From NCBI GenBank assembly GCA_009823395.1, contig CM020501.1, positions 19,212,861 to 19,276,860 on the forward strand: a stretch of 64,000 nucleotides of DNA, written 5' to 3'. The stretch is from Thamnaconus septentrionalis (lineage: Eukaryota > Chordata > Actinopteri > Tetraodontiformes > Monacanthidae). Under the pieces are notes generated by a model, which was given only the letters and a program-made list of their open reading frames with translations, ran no database searches and had not been told where the DNA came from. Position 1 is the first letter of the stretch. Each line of letters begins with the position of its first letter. The position numbers were made by a program, and so were the translations under genes. Shown piece by piece: positions 17,101-28,120 of this stretch.

Positions 17101-19950
17101 CAACAACAACAACAACAACAGCAGCTATGACGGTCCGCTGTGTCCCAGCCTGGCGTTTCAACATTGGTTTTTGTCTTTCTGTCTGGTGATGGTGATGATG
17201 GCAGGACCTCTCACCTGGCAGTGTGGAGGAAGCTGAAGAGGCGGAGCCTGATGATGAGTTCAAGGACGCTATTGAAGTAAGGAAGCTTTATTGTACTTCA
17301 TCAGAAGCTTTGCTTTTACCATTCTTGCTAAATAATAATAATAATAATAATAACAATAATGATGATGCTAATGATGATGATGATAAACTTTATTTGTATT
17401 GCACCTTTCATCCAAACAGCAGCTCAAAGTGCTTAACAAAAAGAAAATACATCAGATACATCATCCAAACAGGTTAAAGCTAAAAAGACTGAAAGCATCC
17501 ATATTAATGGCATAACAGTTATACAGTTACAGTGAAAGATTAAAAGTTAATATCAATAGACAGGTTATAGTATCAATACAAGGAATTAAAGTTAATTGTT
17601 CAAAGTAAGAGTGAAAAAGTGGGTCTTGAGCTCAGTTTTAAAACTGCTCACACTGGTGGCCTGTCTAATGTGTAGCGGGAGCTTGTTCCACAGCATTGGA
17701 CCATAATAACAACAATATGCCTCTCCATGCCTTTTGTACCTCATTGAAAATCACTTTGCACAGCTAGTGTAGCCAGTACATCATCACCATGATTAAATTT
17801 AATGCACACATACCAGTCAAGATCTATAAGTTCATTAAGTTTATTTTTTGTAAGAAAAAAAAGAAAAGAAAAGAAGAAAAAGAAAAATGTATCCATCTAT
17901 GCTGAATCTTGAGAGACGTTTTACTGAACGGTGCTGCAAACGTGTGGAAACTCGGGCAGGTTTGAAAGATGTGACAAGGTTACAGGGCTAAGAAACAAAA
18001 CTCCATGGAGCAAGTTTGCCATCCTAGTGTAAAAAATGCAATCATTAATTCATGATGTATTCTGTATCTTCTTTTGTTTTGTTTTCCCCCTTCGCTTTCC
18101 AAAATCAGGAGCATTCACTGTCCCTGCAGGTGAGTGCCGCTGCTGCTCTGTTTGGAGAAACTGCATAATGCACTGGTGTTGACTTCACACTGGTTGTCAG
18201 GGTTAGAAAGCTGCTGTGATGGAATTGATTTGCCCCACCGAGGCCCCACTTTAGAAAAAAAAAAATAAAAGTAAATATACTTTGACAGTATTGCGACGTT
18301 TCACGTGATTAGTACTGTGATATACTCCATTTTGCAATTAAACATTATTAGAAATGTGAATATACAGGAAATCTATAATCAAGAGGTTTATCTCAGTTAT
18401 CACTAAACCATATTGTGATATTCAACAGCGCCAATATTACTTTCCTTTTTTTCATTAATTATTCCCCGCTCCCGTCCCTCATGTGTCGCTCTTGCTCCTA
18501 ACCAGGAACCCCCTCTGGTTTTAGTGGTAAGTGGACTCCTGCACCTCCGGCCTCACCGTCATGTAAACAGTCCCGTCATTCAGAGCCTTCACCCATTTTC
18601 TTTGGTTCCTTTTCATTTTTTGGACGGTTGGAGTTGTTGCCTGCATGACCGACATCATCGCATCACATTGGTGGAAGCAGCTCTGCCTCATTTGGGCCAT
18701 GACATTTAGACGGGTTCATTAACATTAGCAGGGCTCCGGTGTTTCTGAGAGCTTATTCATCAACTTTTAGTGCGTTGTAGTTTTTGCTGGTAATTTAAAG
18801 GTCCATCGTTTCTTTCCTGCTATCCTCTTACCAACAGAAGGTTGAACCAACACCCAGCTCTGGCTATTGGGGGCACGAGTACTTCAGACTGCCAGCCAAA
18901 ATATGATTTTTAGCCCATCCAGATTGAAACCGGATGGCTCTTTCGTAGTCTGAACAGAGCCAGTCCTAAAAATCTGATTTGAGAAGGAATCTGATTTGAA
19001 TTGGATTCGCCTCCAGTATGAACGCAGCCTAATAGTGGTGTTGAGCGCTCATGTTAAAGGGGCCAATTTTTTTTATACCATTGTTATTTCTAGAGAGAGA
19101 ATTACATAAAGAGACTTTACATCTTGTGCGACCTTTAAATTATTTCATTTTACAGTTTTTATTTCATGTTCATGGTTTTGCAGATGTTTTATCGTAGAAG
19201 TAGATGCGAAGTCATCGTCACCACTTCCGCTGTCTTCTTTACATGATGCCGCTGCTTCTTCTCAGCTTGGGAGAAGGGCTCGCTGTCGTTATCGTGGCAG
19301 GCAGGTGGCGCTGCGACTGTCTGACGTGAACTCTTGACCCTGGTCGGCTGCCAGCGTCATGGCTCCGCCTGCCTGCCACCTCTGACCGCCGCTGCTCTGA
19401 TTGGCTGAAGGCTCGGCTGCTCGGGTTCTTCCCTCCATCCTTGCGGTCCGTCCCTTGCTCGCTCTGCCCGTGCAGTCATCACACGTGTCTCGTCCCCCTC
19501 TCCGCCCCCAGGAGGACGACGACGGGCCCCTCGGCGCTCCAGAGTACGACACCATCTCGGAAAACGGACTGATGAGCCGCAATGAGCCCATTCGCAGCAA
19601 GGTGTCCAAGCTGACGGAGAGGCTGCGCAAACGCTACCCAACCGCCGCCACAGGTCGCCCCCCCCCACACACATACACACACACACACACTCCCAACGTC
19701 AGGCTCATAACTCGCCACCTCTTTTTAATTCTTCTTTCGTGTCTTGTGACGTCTCGTCTCTCTGTTCTCTTGAAGGCAACTGTTCGAGCTGCAGCGCCGT
19801 GTTCTCCGTGCTGAAGAAAAGGGTGAGAATGACACCGTGCGACTAGGATTTGGGCAGGAGGAGGAGGAGGAGGAGGAGTGCGGGGAGGTGGGGGGGGTAT
19901 ATTTAGGCTCGCCGTCATCGCCACCTTTTAATTTTAGTTTTTCTTTTGCT

Positions 19951-20022
<72 letters not shown>

Positions 20023-20675
20023 TTTTGCAGAGAAACTGCAGTAACTGTGGCAACAGCTTCTGCTCCCGCTGCTGCTCGTACAAAGTGCTGAGAGCGTGCA
20101 TGGGGGCCACAGGTGAGGAATGACGCTGGAGAATCGCCTGGACAATTTTTTTTAAATTTAGCACAAATGAGCGATAGCCGGGGCGACCACATCAAAAAAT
20201 GTCACAGCGATGCGTCAGTAGCCGCCTCTTTCAGAAGATGACAAATGGGTGCGGACAGCGTTGGCAAGCCGACAATTTGATCTTTAAACGTCGCAGCCGG
20301 TGCCAATAAGTGATGTGGGCGTGAATTAGTTCCAATCCAGCATCCATCCACCTGTCCGTCCGTCCGTCCGTCTGGTTTCTGTCACTCTGAGATGCTGGAG
20401 AGACAAACATCCGCTCTCACAGTCACACCTACGGACAATTTAGATGCGCATGTCTTTGGACTGAGTTCATGCTGTTCCCTTCATCTTCATCTTTATCTTC
20501 TTTTTTTTTTCTTTTTCTTCTTCTCCTTCTCCTCCCCCTCCTTTTTTCTTCTCCTTGTTCTTCTCCTCCTCCTCCTCCTACCCCTCTTCCTTCTCCTCCT
20601 CCAGCTCCAGAGGCCCAGAGAGAGACCGTGTTTGTTTGTGGCGCTTGCAATTCCTCCCTCATCAAGCTACAGTGA
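14174..20675 (+). CDS. zfyve27: Protrudin (zinc finger FYVE domain-containing protein 27)
   Basis: Protrudin is an ER membrane protein that forms contacts with late endosomes through VAP, Rab7 and kinesin-1 and promotes neurite outgrowth. Coding exons: 14174-14400, 14493-14563, 14832-15018, 15741-15836, 15986-16098, 16174-16295, 17205-17276, 18109-18129, 18506-18526, 19512-19653, 19776-19822, 20031-20112, 20605-20675. All phases close to 423 aa (human about 411-416). Visible parts: FDLYNMVVSYKRM near residue 50; hydrophobic segments around residues 80-125 and 190-215; the FFAT-type motif EFKDAIE in exon 7; the ISENGLMSRNEPIRSKVSKL coiled segment; and a C-terminal FYVE-like finger with Cys pairs (NCSSCSAVF, NCSNCGNSFCSRCC, VFVCGACN). 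Exons 8 and 9 are both 21 nt (EHSLSLQ, EPPLVLV) just after the FFAT motif; the second aligns with human ETHLVVL. A TG tract sits just before the exon 12 acceptor. Confidence 0.95.
15298..15711. mobile_element. hAT-type non-autonomous element in zfyve27 intron 3
   Basis: A 414-bp element with imperfect terminal inverted repeats. It starts CAGCGGTCTCCAACCCC; the other end reads CAGTAGTGCCCAACCTT in reverse complement. Near-identical 8-bp flanks CTTTAATG (15290-15297) and CTCTAATG (15712-15719) fit a hAT target-site duplication with one later mutation. The ACCCCTGGGCCGTGGACC start is a widespread hAT theme. No transposase frame is present. Confidence 0.78.
17325..17720. repeat. AAT/GAT microsatellite followed by a dispersed fish repeat
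   Basis: ATA and GAT trinucleotide runs (about 17328-17390) lead into TTTATTTGTATTGCACCTTT and CAGCTCAAAGTGCTTAAC, words I recognise from a very common teleost interspersed repeat. It lies in zfyve27 intron 7. The class is uncertain and may be a LINE or SINE 3' part. Confidence 0.5.
19953..20017. repeat. (TG)32 microsatellite abutting a zfyve27 splice acceptor
   Basis: A TG run directly followed by TTTTCTTTTTGCAG and the exon at 20031, so the repeat ends only 13 nt from the exon. This is the (TG)mTn arrangement known to influence exon inclusion in human CFTR. Confidence 0.95.
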
Positions 20676-22200
20676 GACGACGACGCGCGTCAGTCCCGCC
20701 TCCCGCTGCGTCCCCTCCCCCAGCAACTGAAACCCGGACGCCTGCCTTTGGTTTTCAAGTTACGCACCGCTGTCCGTCAAAGTCACCTCCCCGTCTGCCG
20801 ACTGCTGAGAACCCCCCCAGCCCCCCACGTCTCCTCATGCCAGTCACAGCATCTTCTTCTTCTTGGCTTCTAGTTTTTTTGTCTAAAAGGGACTTTTACT
20901 GTAACATGTTTTAATATTTCCTGTTCCTACGAAGAACTGGACATGATGGATTCTTGAGACGTTTTTCTTTGGGTTTTTTTTGTTTGTTTGGTTTTTTTCC
21001 TCATCAGATGACAGCGGCTTGAAAAAGTGGACCTTTTTTTTCGCCCCTTTGCTGCGCAGAGGGATGTGCAGAGCATGCGAGGCCAGGGTCGAGCTGTCAA
21101 AGTGTGGTTGGCATCGACGCCGCAGACTCGACCCTACTTGAATGTTGAGATGTTCACCCCTGCGTTGTGGTTTTTTTAATGTACTGTAATGTAGGGAGTG
21201 TGTGTGTGTGTGTGAGTGTGTGTACGTGCGAATAGGGTCAGCACTGTTTGAGATGGGTGATGATCACGGAGGTGTGAGGGAAGCTACCTGGCAGAATCCG
21301 TCTGGGTTTGTCCTGTTCAAACAAATAAAAAAAAAAAGAAACAAAAAAAGGGATTTGCCACCAAAAAAGAGGAGCTCCGCAATTTTAGCCTTGATTGCCA
21401 CATCGTGAACTGATTCACCGTCCTTTTATTTATACATGTTTTTTTAACACCCCCCCCGACCCGGGTCCAATTGCTGTTTGTTCATTCACTGTGACTTGCA
21501 GCAGGTCAGAAACGCCACGCGATAATCTCCCAGCGAGGAGCCACTCTGAGCTCCTTCTGCTTCTGCCACCTTTGCGTCGTCTTAGCCAGCAGTTGCTAAC
21601 TTGACGTTAGCGTTTGACAGCGTCATCCGCCGCTTAACTGAAGTACTGTGGCCTGCAAGTGGAAAACGACTGCTTTTTTTTGGGGTCAGTTTTCCCTTGG
21701 CTCATTCCTTTTTTAAAACATTTGATCCCGCGCTCGCTTCATTCGCAGCCATTGAATCCACGCCTGATTCAGCCCCCGTTGCTCAAAGTGCTTTCAAGCC
21801 ACACTGTTGCGTTACTGGATTTTTAAAAATAATGTGCTAGCAAGTGGATTTCAGCAGTTTGACCCGGCCCGTTTCTGTCGTCGTAGCCTCGCAACTGTTT
21901 TGCAAGCAGGTCTTTGACACGGAGGCATCACATCCCGACAACTTGGTGGTGAACTCATTTTAACGATGATTTTTAGACACAGATGATTGTAACCGTTTGT
22001 TTTGCTTTTATTGTTCTCTTTGGAACTGTCTCTATAAATTGTTCTAATATATTTAATTTAAACCCACCCCCACCCCATGCACCCCATCCAATCTAGAAAG
22101 TGCAAGTATTTATTTTGTCCTGACAACGTGTCACTCTGTTCATATTTCCCTTTAATTTACAAATGATATGTGATATTGCTGAAATAAAATCTCTCATGAT
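20676..22200 (+). other. zfyve27: zfyve27 3' UTR
   Basis: Non-coding sequence after the zfyve27 stop, with T-rich and A-rich runs and an AATAAA at 22183-22188 that could end the transcript about 1.5 kb downstream. No exon seen. Confidence 0.55.
22183..22188 (+). terminator. zfyve27: Candidate polyadenylation signal for zfyve27
   Basis: Canonical AATAAA in GAAATAAAATC, the strongest candidate before the golga7b promoter. An earlier AAATAAAAA near 21322 is an alternative. Confidence 0.45.
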
Positions 22201-22420
22201 TTTATCATTTCCAGATGTGAGTGGTAAGTATGGTCTTTTCTCCCCCTCAAGATCAATATGTGCTGAACTTTTATTTTTTATTGAACTTTGTATAATAATA
22301 TTTTTTTTTTTAAATAATTAGAATTAACTTTGAAGGTACACCAACCAGGATTTTTTGAAAATGTAATTTTCCCAGTGGCATGTACCATTTGGCATCAGGT
22401 CAAACAGAGATGCACTAAAT

Positions 22421-22764
22421 CAGACATGGGCAAAATACGGCCCGGGGGGCCATATGTGGCCCATTAAGCTTTTTAATCCGGCCCGCTGAACTTGAAGAAA
22501 TTATATTAATAGTAAGTGAGTCATGAAATGGCTCTATTTCATTCATTTTTTCAGTGTTTTAAGAGTCATTTCAATAAAGAGCTAAATACTTCTAGCCTCA
22601 AAGACACATATATTGTTGTAACGCTTTTGTTCATTATTTAATTGACATTAAAGCACATGTTTTCTATATATCCTGTGATATATACTCCGATGAGAAACCA
22701 GCCCCTCTGTCAAATTTAACAACCCATTGTAGCCAAAACAAGTCAAAAAGTTAGCCCACCCCTG
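22421..22764. mobile_element. hAT-type non-autonomous element between zfyve27 and golga7b
   Basis: A 344-bp element. It starts CAGACATGGGCAAAATACGG; the other end reads CAGGGGTGGGCTAACTTTT in reverse complement, an imperfect terminal inverted repeat. Flanks CACTAAAT (22413-22420) and CACAAAAT (22765-22772) match at 7 of 8 positions. The ACGGCCCG interior is a well-known hAT theme. No transposase remains. Confidence 0.8.
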
Positions 22765-22859
22765 CACAAAATATTAAATATTTATATATATATCTCGAAG
22801 TAGTCGACAAAAGATCCAACATTGTGTCGTTTAATTCATGTTTTCACCTTTGACCCAAG

Positions 22860-23081
22860 CGGCCACTCAAAAAACAAACCCCGCCCCCCGACAACCCGTA
22901 GCCAACTTCGCTTCCCGGCTTCATGACGCCACCCGAATGTTAAACTCCGACGTCACAGCCGTGTTAGCAAGCCCCGCCCATTACCCTCAACCCCTCCCTC
23001 CTCCTCCAATCCGTCCCCGTGTCCCACTAACGCGATTTCGGCGCATGCAGGGACTCGCGCCCCGCGGCTACGGATGGCAAC
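22860..23081 (+). promoter_or_regulatory. golga7b: CpG-rich golga7b promoter and 5' UTR
   Basis: CpG-dense sequence leading to the start codon, without a TATA box. CpG richness continues about 180 bp into intron 1, as in a CpG-island promoter. Confidence 0.5.
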
Positions 23082-23679
23082 ATGGCGACAGAGGTAAGCC
23101 TGGCACGCCGTCCGCCGCTTCCGGCGTACTCCCGTACTGCCCCGCGGTGCTGGCGGCCGGTTTTCAGCCTCCGGTGGCGGCGGCAGGAGGCATAAAAGAG
23201 GGCGCGGGGCGGCGGAGGGTTGGTCAGAGGGAGGAGGGGGCACCGAGGCGGCCACAGAGGACTTAACATGCCAGTACCGTCCGACAGCTCCCTCCTGCTG
23301 CCTGTGGGGCGTTTCACAGGATTTAATATTATTTATTAATATCGAAGTGGATTTTTTTTTTTTTTTTGTCTAAAAATTAATTTTCTCAAAGTGGGCTGAC
23401 CGTCAGGGGAACAGAAATGGGACGGGCGATCCTCGGGGCTGCTGCTGTTGTGTGTGTGGAGGGTATAGGAGGGGAGGGGGCGGTGGGGGATAGCAGCAGC
23501 AGCAGCAGCAGCAGATCTGTTGTTTGTTGAGAGACGCCCTTTTAATCCGGTGACCACGATCGCGCTCGCACGCACGCACGCGCGTAGGAGGGATTGCGTT
23601 CAGCACCATGGACAGAAGCCGCTGCGCCCTGATCTCTCTCTCTCTCTCTCTCTCTCGCTCTCTATCACTCACTCTCTTA

Positions 23680-23710
<31 letters not shown>

Positions 23711-23972
23711 ACTCTCTCTCTATCATTCACTCTCTTACTCTCTCCCTGTCTCTCTCTCTCTCTCTCTCTCTCACACACTCGCTCACTCTCTCTCTATCAT
23801 TCACTCACTCTCTTACTCTCCCCTCTCTCTCTCTCTCTCTCTCTCTCTATCACTCACTCACTCACTCACTCACTCACTCTCTCTCTCTCTATCATTCACT
23901 CTCTCTCTCTCTATCATTCACTCACTCACTCACTCTCTCTCTCTCTCTGTCTGCCTCTCTCTCTCTCTATCA

Positions 23973-24007
<35 letters not shown>

Positions 24008-24055
24008 CTCTCTCTCTCTCTATCATCTCTCTCTCTCTCTCTATCATTCACTCAC

Positions 24056-24119
<64 letters not shown>

Positions 24120-24672
24120 TCTCTCACACTCTCGCTCTCTTACTCTCTCTCTCTCTATCATTCACTCACTCTCTTACTCTCCCCCTGTCTCTCTGGCTGC
24201 TCCATCAGCCTCTGTTTTCATGAATATCGAGAACAACACTTTACCACACGCGCGCACACGCACCCCTTGAAGCGTCAACATTTCCAACACAAACACCCGA
24301 GACCTCTGGAGTTTGGATGCTCTCTCTTTTGTCAGCCCACCTCAGATCAATGTGTTGTTGTTGTTGTGAGGTGTGATGAAATGTTGTATTGTCTCCCACA
24401 AGCTTTCCCTCTCTTGTCCTGAGTGTGTGTGTGTGTGTGTGTATGTGGGAAAGATAGTATGTCAAACACTGGGCTCGGCTCCAACAGACAAACGAGGCAG
24501 AGACGAGCTCAGACACTGAGCCACAGGATGATCGATCACATCCCGTCTGCACCTCCTCCGTCAGCCTGCCTGGGAATCAGCCCGCGTCTGTGCACAGCGG
24601 GAGCGAACAGCCACACACCGCGCTGCCTCCGGGGAGGGTTCTTATCATTGTACCTGTGTGACTGCAACTGAA

Positions 24673-24716
<44 letters not shown>

Positions 24717-25930
24717 ATGTTGTGCTCGTCTCGCAGTTCCACAACCTGCAGGAGCTGAGGCACAGTGCGTCTCTGGCCAACAAGGTCTTCATCCAGAGGG
24801 ACTACAGCGAGGGCACCACCTGCAAGTTCCAGACCAAGTTCCCCTCCGAGCTGGAGAGCAGGGTGGGTGAGCAGCCAATCACAGGGCAGCGCTGAGGCTC
24901 TCTGATGATCATGGGCAGGAAGTCAATTCGAGATTAAACTAGTAAAAAAAGATGTATTTGCGAACAGCAAGAGTTAAACATTGACTTTTAATGAGCAAAT
25001 TATTATATTGTTATACACCTCATTTTCTTCAAATTTAAACCTATTAGTCTTGTGGAATGCAGAGTTGTTGACAGGCAGTTGTGAATCAACGATGAGACTT
25101 CATAATTCTTTTGTCTGATTGGCCCAGTATGAACAGAACAACAGTAGGAATACAATAGAACAAATAACTCCAAATGTGAAACATTCCCATATCCTGGATC
25201 ATTGAACGTTGCATCTGATTAGTGTCTGAGAAAATGCGCCTGTCTGTGCGTGCGTCCCCAGATTGAGCGGACGCTGTTTGAGGACACGGTGAAGACGCTG
25301 AACAACTACTACACGGAGGCAGAGAAAATCGGAGGCCAGTCCTACCTGGAGGGATGTCTGGCCTGCGCCACCGCGTACCTCATCTTCCTCTGCATGGAGA
25401 CGCGATATGAGAAGGTCCGACTTCGGTTTTTGTTCTGATGATTTGTTCATGCAACAAATGGGTGCAATTCCCCCTCACCGGCCTCGCTGCTCCTCCTCTC
25501 AGGTCCTCAAGAAGATTGCAAAGTACATCCAGGAGCAGAATGAGAAGATCTACGCTCCCAGAGGCCTGCTCATCACGGATCCCATAGAGAGGGGAATGCG
25601 TGTCGTATCCTTTCTCTGACTCAGCAGCCACATCAGTTCAGTTGCTGTACCGTCCGTGAGGACAGCAAACAGCAAAACTGGAACAGAAACTCTGCACTCA
25701 CATTTTTAGCTTTTACATGCCTTTTAAACTGAACTTTTCATAAAATTGTCTTGACATTTTCTGCACTAGTGACTCATGACTGTAAGTTGGCTAATCTAAC
25801 TGCAATGAACTTGGCCCACGCGTTTCCTTAGCGCAGCTGCCACCAGATAGAGATTTCCATCTACGAGGACCGAGGCTCCAGCGGCTCCAGCTCAGGCAGC
25901 AGCTCCGTGTCTGGCAGCACTGCTCGGTGA
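23082..25930 (+). CDS. golga7b: Golgin subfamily A member 7B
   Basis: GOLGA7B is the small palmitoylated accessory subunit of DHHC palmitoyltransferases (it binds ZDHHC5). Exons: 23082-23093 (MATE only), 24737-24862, 25262-25414, 25503-25604, 25847-25930, total 158 aa. The sequence follows human GOLGA7B closely: [20 protein letters not shown], then [11 protein letters not shown], the Cys-containing [17 protein letters not shown] (the acylated segment), [20 protein letters not shown] and [20 protein letters not shown]. The serine/glycine tail marks the 7B paralog rather than GOLGA7. The last exon uses the acceptor CACCAG|ATAGAG; a nearer-looking AG upstream would break the frame. Intron 1 carries a 550-bp CT tract and a TG run close to the exon 2 acceptor. 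The gene is convergent with crtac1, as in human. Confidence 0.95.
23633..24183. repeat. 550-bp CT-rich simple-sequence tract
   Basis: Nearly pure pyrimidine on the plus strand, made of TCTC units with recurrent TATCATTCACTCACTC variants. It gives spurious Ser/Leu-rich reading frames of up to 300 codons, which I reject as genes. It lies in golga7b intron 1. Confidence 0.95.
24674..24715. repeat. (TG)21 microsatellite near the golga7b exon 2 acceptor
   Basis: A TG run ending about 20 nt before the acceptor at 24735-24736. Confidence 0.9.
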
Positions 25931-26319
25931 CTTCCATCTTCTCTTCCGCAACAGCGCCCCCGGAGGTGAGCTCAGGGGGGTCTCATGCTGCTCCTCTCTT
26001 CCGACATTCAGTCCCTACACGCTGCATCCACGGGGGATTCAATTCAAACTCTTTGACGGAGGCTCCTCGATGTGTTAACACTTGCTAAAAGTTGTCCCGA
26101 GCTTCGCTTTCTTCTTCCTCTTCTTCTTTTTGCGTTTACTAATGCGTAAAACACACGCACGCACACTCGCCGCGGGGGTTTGTTTCAAAGCGTAATGTGC
26201 ACGAACCTGTACAATCAGGCTACTGCGGGACACAGCTGTGGGTGTTAGCGAAACCTTTAGCGATCGTGCCATTGTCTTCCTCCCTGTAGGCTCCTACAGA
26301 AGCCCTGTGTGAACTAGTT

Positions 26320-26700
26320 AAAGGTCCCATGCTATGCTGGTCAGTGAAGAAGAAGAGCAGAAGAGAAGAGTCCATCCGTTGCTTCCTTTGTGTGCTTCTC
26401 TCACTTCTCTAAAAGTGTGTGCTGAAACGCTGCGAGTTCTGCCAATGACCCTTTGTGACGTCACAAAGGGCACCAACGATTCTACAGTGACAACAGGACA
26501 ACCAGCCAGCCATATGTTGGTTCCACCTCGTGGCCACCTTTGTTTTCAGTCCCTTTCAAAAGATGTGGAAGGTCCAACAAAGAGTCAGTTTTAGCAGTAA
26601 GTTCTAACTTCTAACTCTAACCCTCCAGTTTTTACTGGACGCTGTAAACAGAGGGCTAAATGTGTTGTTTCATGGACACATATAAGAGTTTATTTTTTAA
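26320..26700. repeat. Palindrome-bearing dispersed repeat, copy 3
   Basis: Contains a perfect 22-bp palindrome at 26449-26470 with half-arm CCCTTTGTGAC and a full CRE (TGACGTCA) at its centre. The companion word TAAACAGAGGGCTAAATGTG lies near 26645-26664, inverted relative to copies at 9.3 and 54.5 kb. It overlaps the golga7b downstream region. Confidence 0.6.
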
Positions 26701-28029
26701 TACTTCATCTTCACTTTTCACTGAAAACAGACGTAATATGGAACTTTTAATAAGAGGGAGGAAGAGTGGAGACAGAAGTTGTCCCATCTCAGCCACAGCC
26801 AGGTGGACCAACACAATCCAGATTAGCCACACCCACAAGTCCATGAGACTGGACCAACCAGGACACTGGATTTTTTTGGGTTGTTGGTTTACAATCCGTA
26901 TCCCTGTACACCAATCACTGGCTTTTACATGTTGAGTTCCGCCTCCTCAGAGCCCAGATTTGCTGTTCACACAGTCACTTCGTCCTTCAGCTTTGATGGA
27001 AGTCTGGAGATTTAGTAGCAGAAGAATGTTTTACAGCCTGACCCTGTATTTACTGTAGCAGAGCTTCCTCCTTTTCCCTCATCGAAAGCTTTTATATTTA
27101 TGTATTTTTTTGGTTAGATATTAGTTACATGTGCACAAGGAGAAATGCTAACCTCGTGGTTTCAGTGCGTGAAACCAGCTTTTACTCAATCATAATTATG
27201 CAAAGACCTTCTGGGAATTTTACTGAAGACAGAGGGTGTATTTAAAAAAAAAAGAAGAGAAAATAGTCTTCCTAAATCTTAGATGTAGTGTTTTAGATCC
27301 ACTCACCCTCTTCCCAAGGATCTCTGAACAAACTTCCAAAGAACAACGACTGCCAAAATCACAAACATGAATATTTCATGTTTGGGGGACATTTTGTGCA
27401 AAACCAACCTTTCATACTGCTTTTTGTTTGATACACACTTGCCATGGATGTAAATGTGACCGATGTCAAATTAAAAAAAAAAAAAAATCACCGCCACACC
27501 GGGGTCTTCTTCATTCAACACTCGGCTAAGTTGTCACCTGAGCAGTTGCTGCTTCTATTTGCATCAATTGGTAAAAAAAATGTTGTGATAAAACTTTGCT
27601 CGTGTAATAGTTTTTGCAACAGCGTTTGATATAATTATTTGCACTTCATTGCAACTTACATAACAGCTCTAAGTATTCTCTAAGAATTAAAATATCTACT
27701 ACCTATTTTCCTCCTGTATATGTTCTGATCATGGGCATAATGATATTAATATCTTGCACAATCAGGCCTGTTGGTGGAAGTAATAGATAGAAAACGTTAA
27801 GTTAAACTTCCAAGTATGCACATAAAAACATTTGGAACCAAAAAGCCACAGGCAAAGTAATTTGCAAAACAAGAAAGTTGACTACTTGAGTGCTACTTTA
27901 TTATTTTCCAGTAAATAAAGGCTAGTATTGTTCTGACAGGCTCATGCCTTGAAAGAATTTTATTCTGATTTAGATTTCGTACAACCCAAAAAATGTAACC
28001 AGTTTGTAAATGTACGAAATTAAAGCTCA

Positions 28030-28120
28030 TTTCCGTATTGACAGCCAGCCACTTTTCATCTTTTTGCAACCACTGTAGCGGTCCCTGAGGGCCAAACGAC
28101 AGAATGCAGATTTCAGGACG
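28030..28120. repeat. Dispersed teleost repeat, copy 1
   Basis: GACAGCCAGCCACTTTT, then GCGGTCCCTGAGGGCCAAAC and CAGAATGCAG. The same order of words recurs at 30080-30170. I recognise it as a common fish interspersed repeat but cannot name the family. Confidence 0.55.

Noticed and set aside
23520..24422. 300-codon plus-strand open frame
   Set aside because: It is almost entirely Ser/Leu from CT repeats in golga7b intron 1, with no family resemblance.
19837..24716. Evenly spaced repeats as CRISPR-like array
   Set aside because: The repeats are simple dinucleotides in a vertebrate genome, with no unique spacers.
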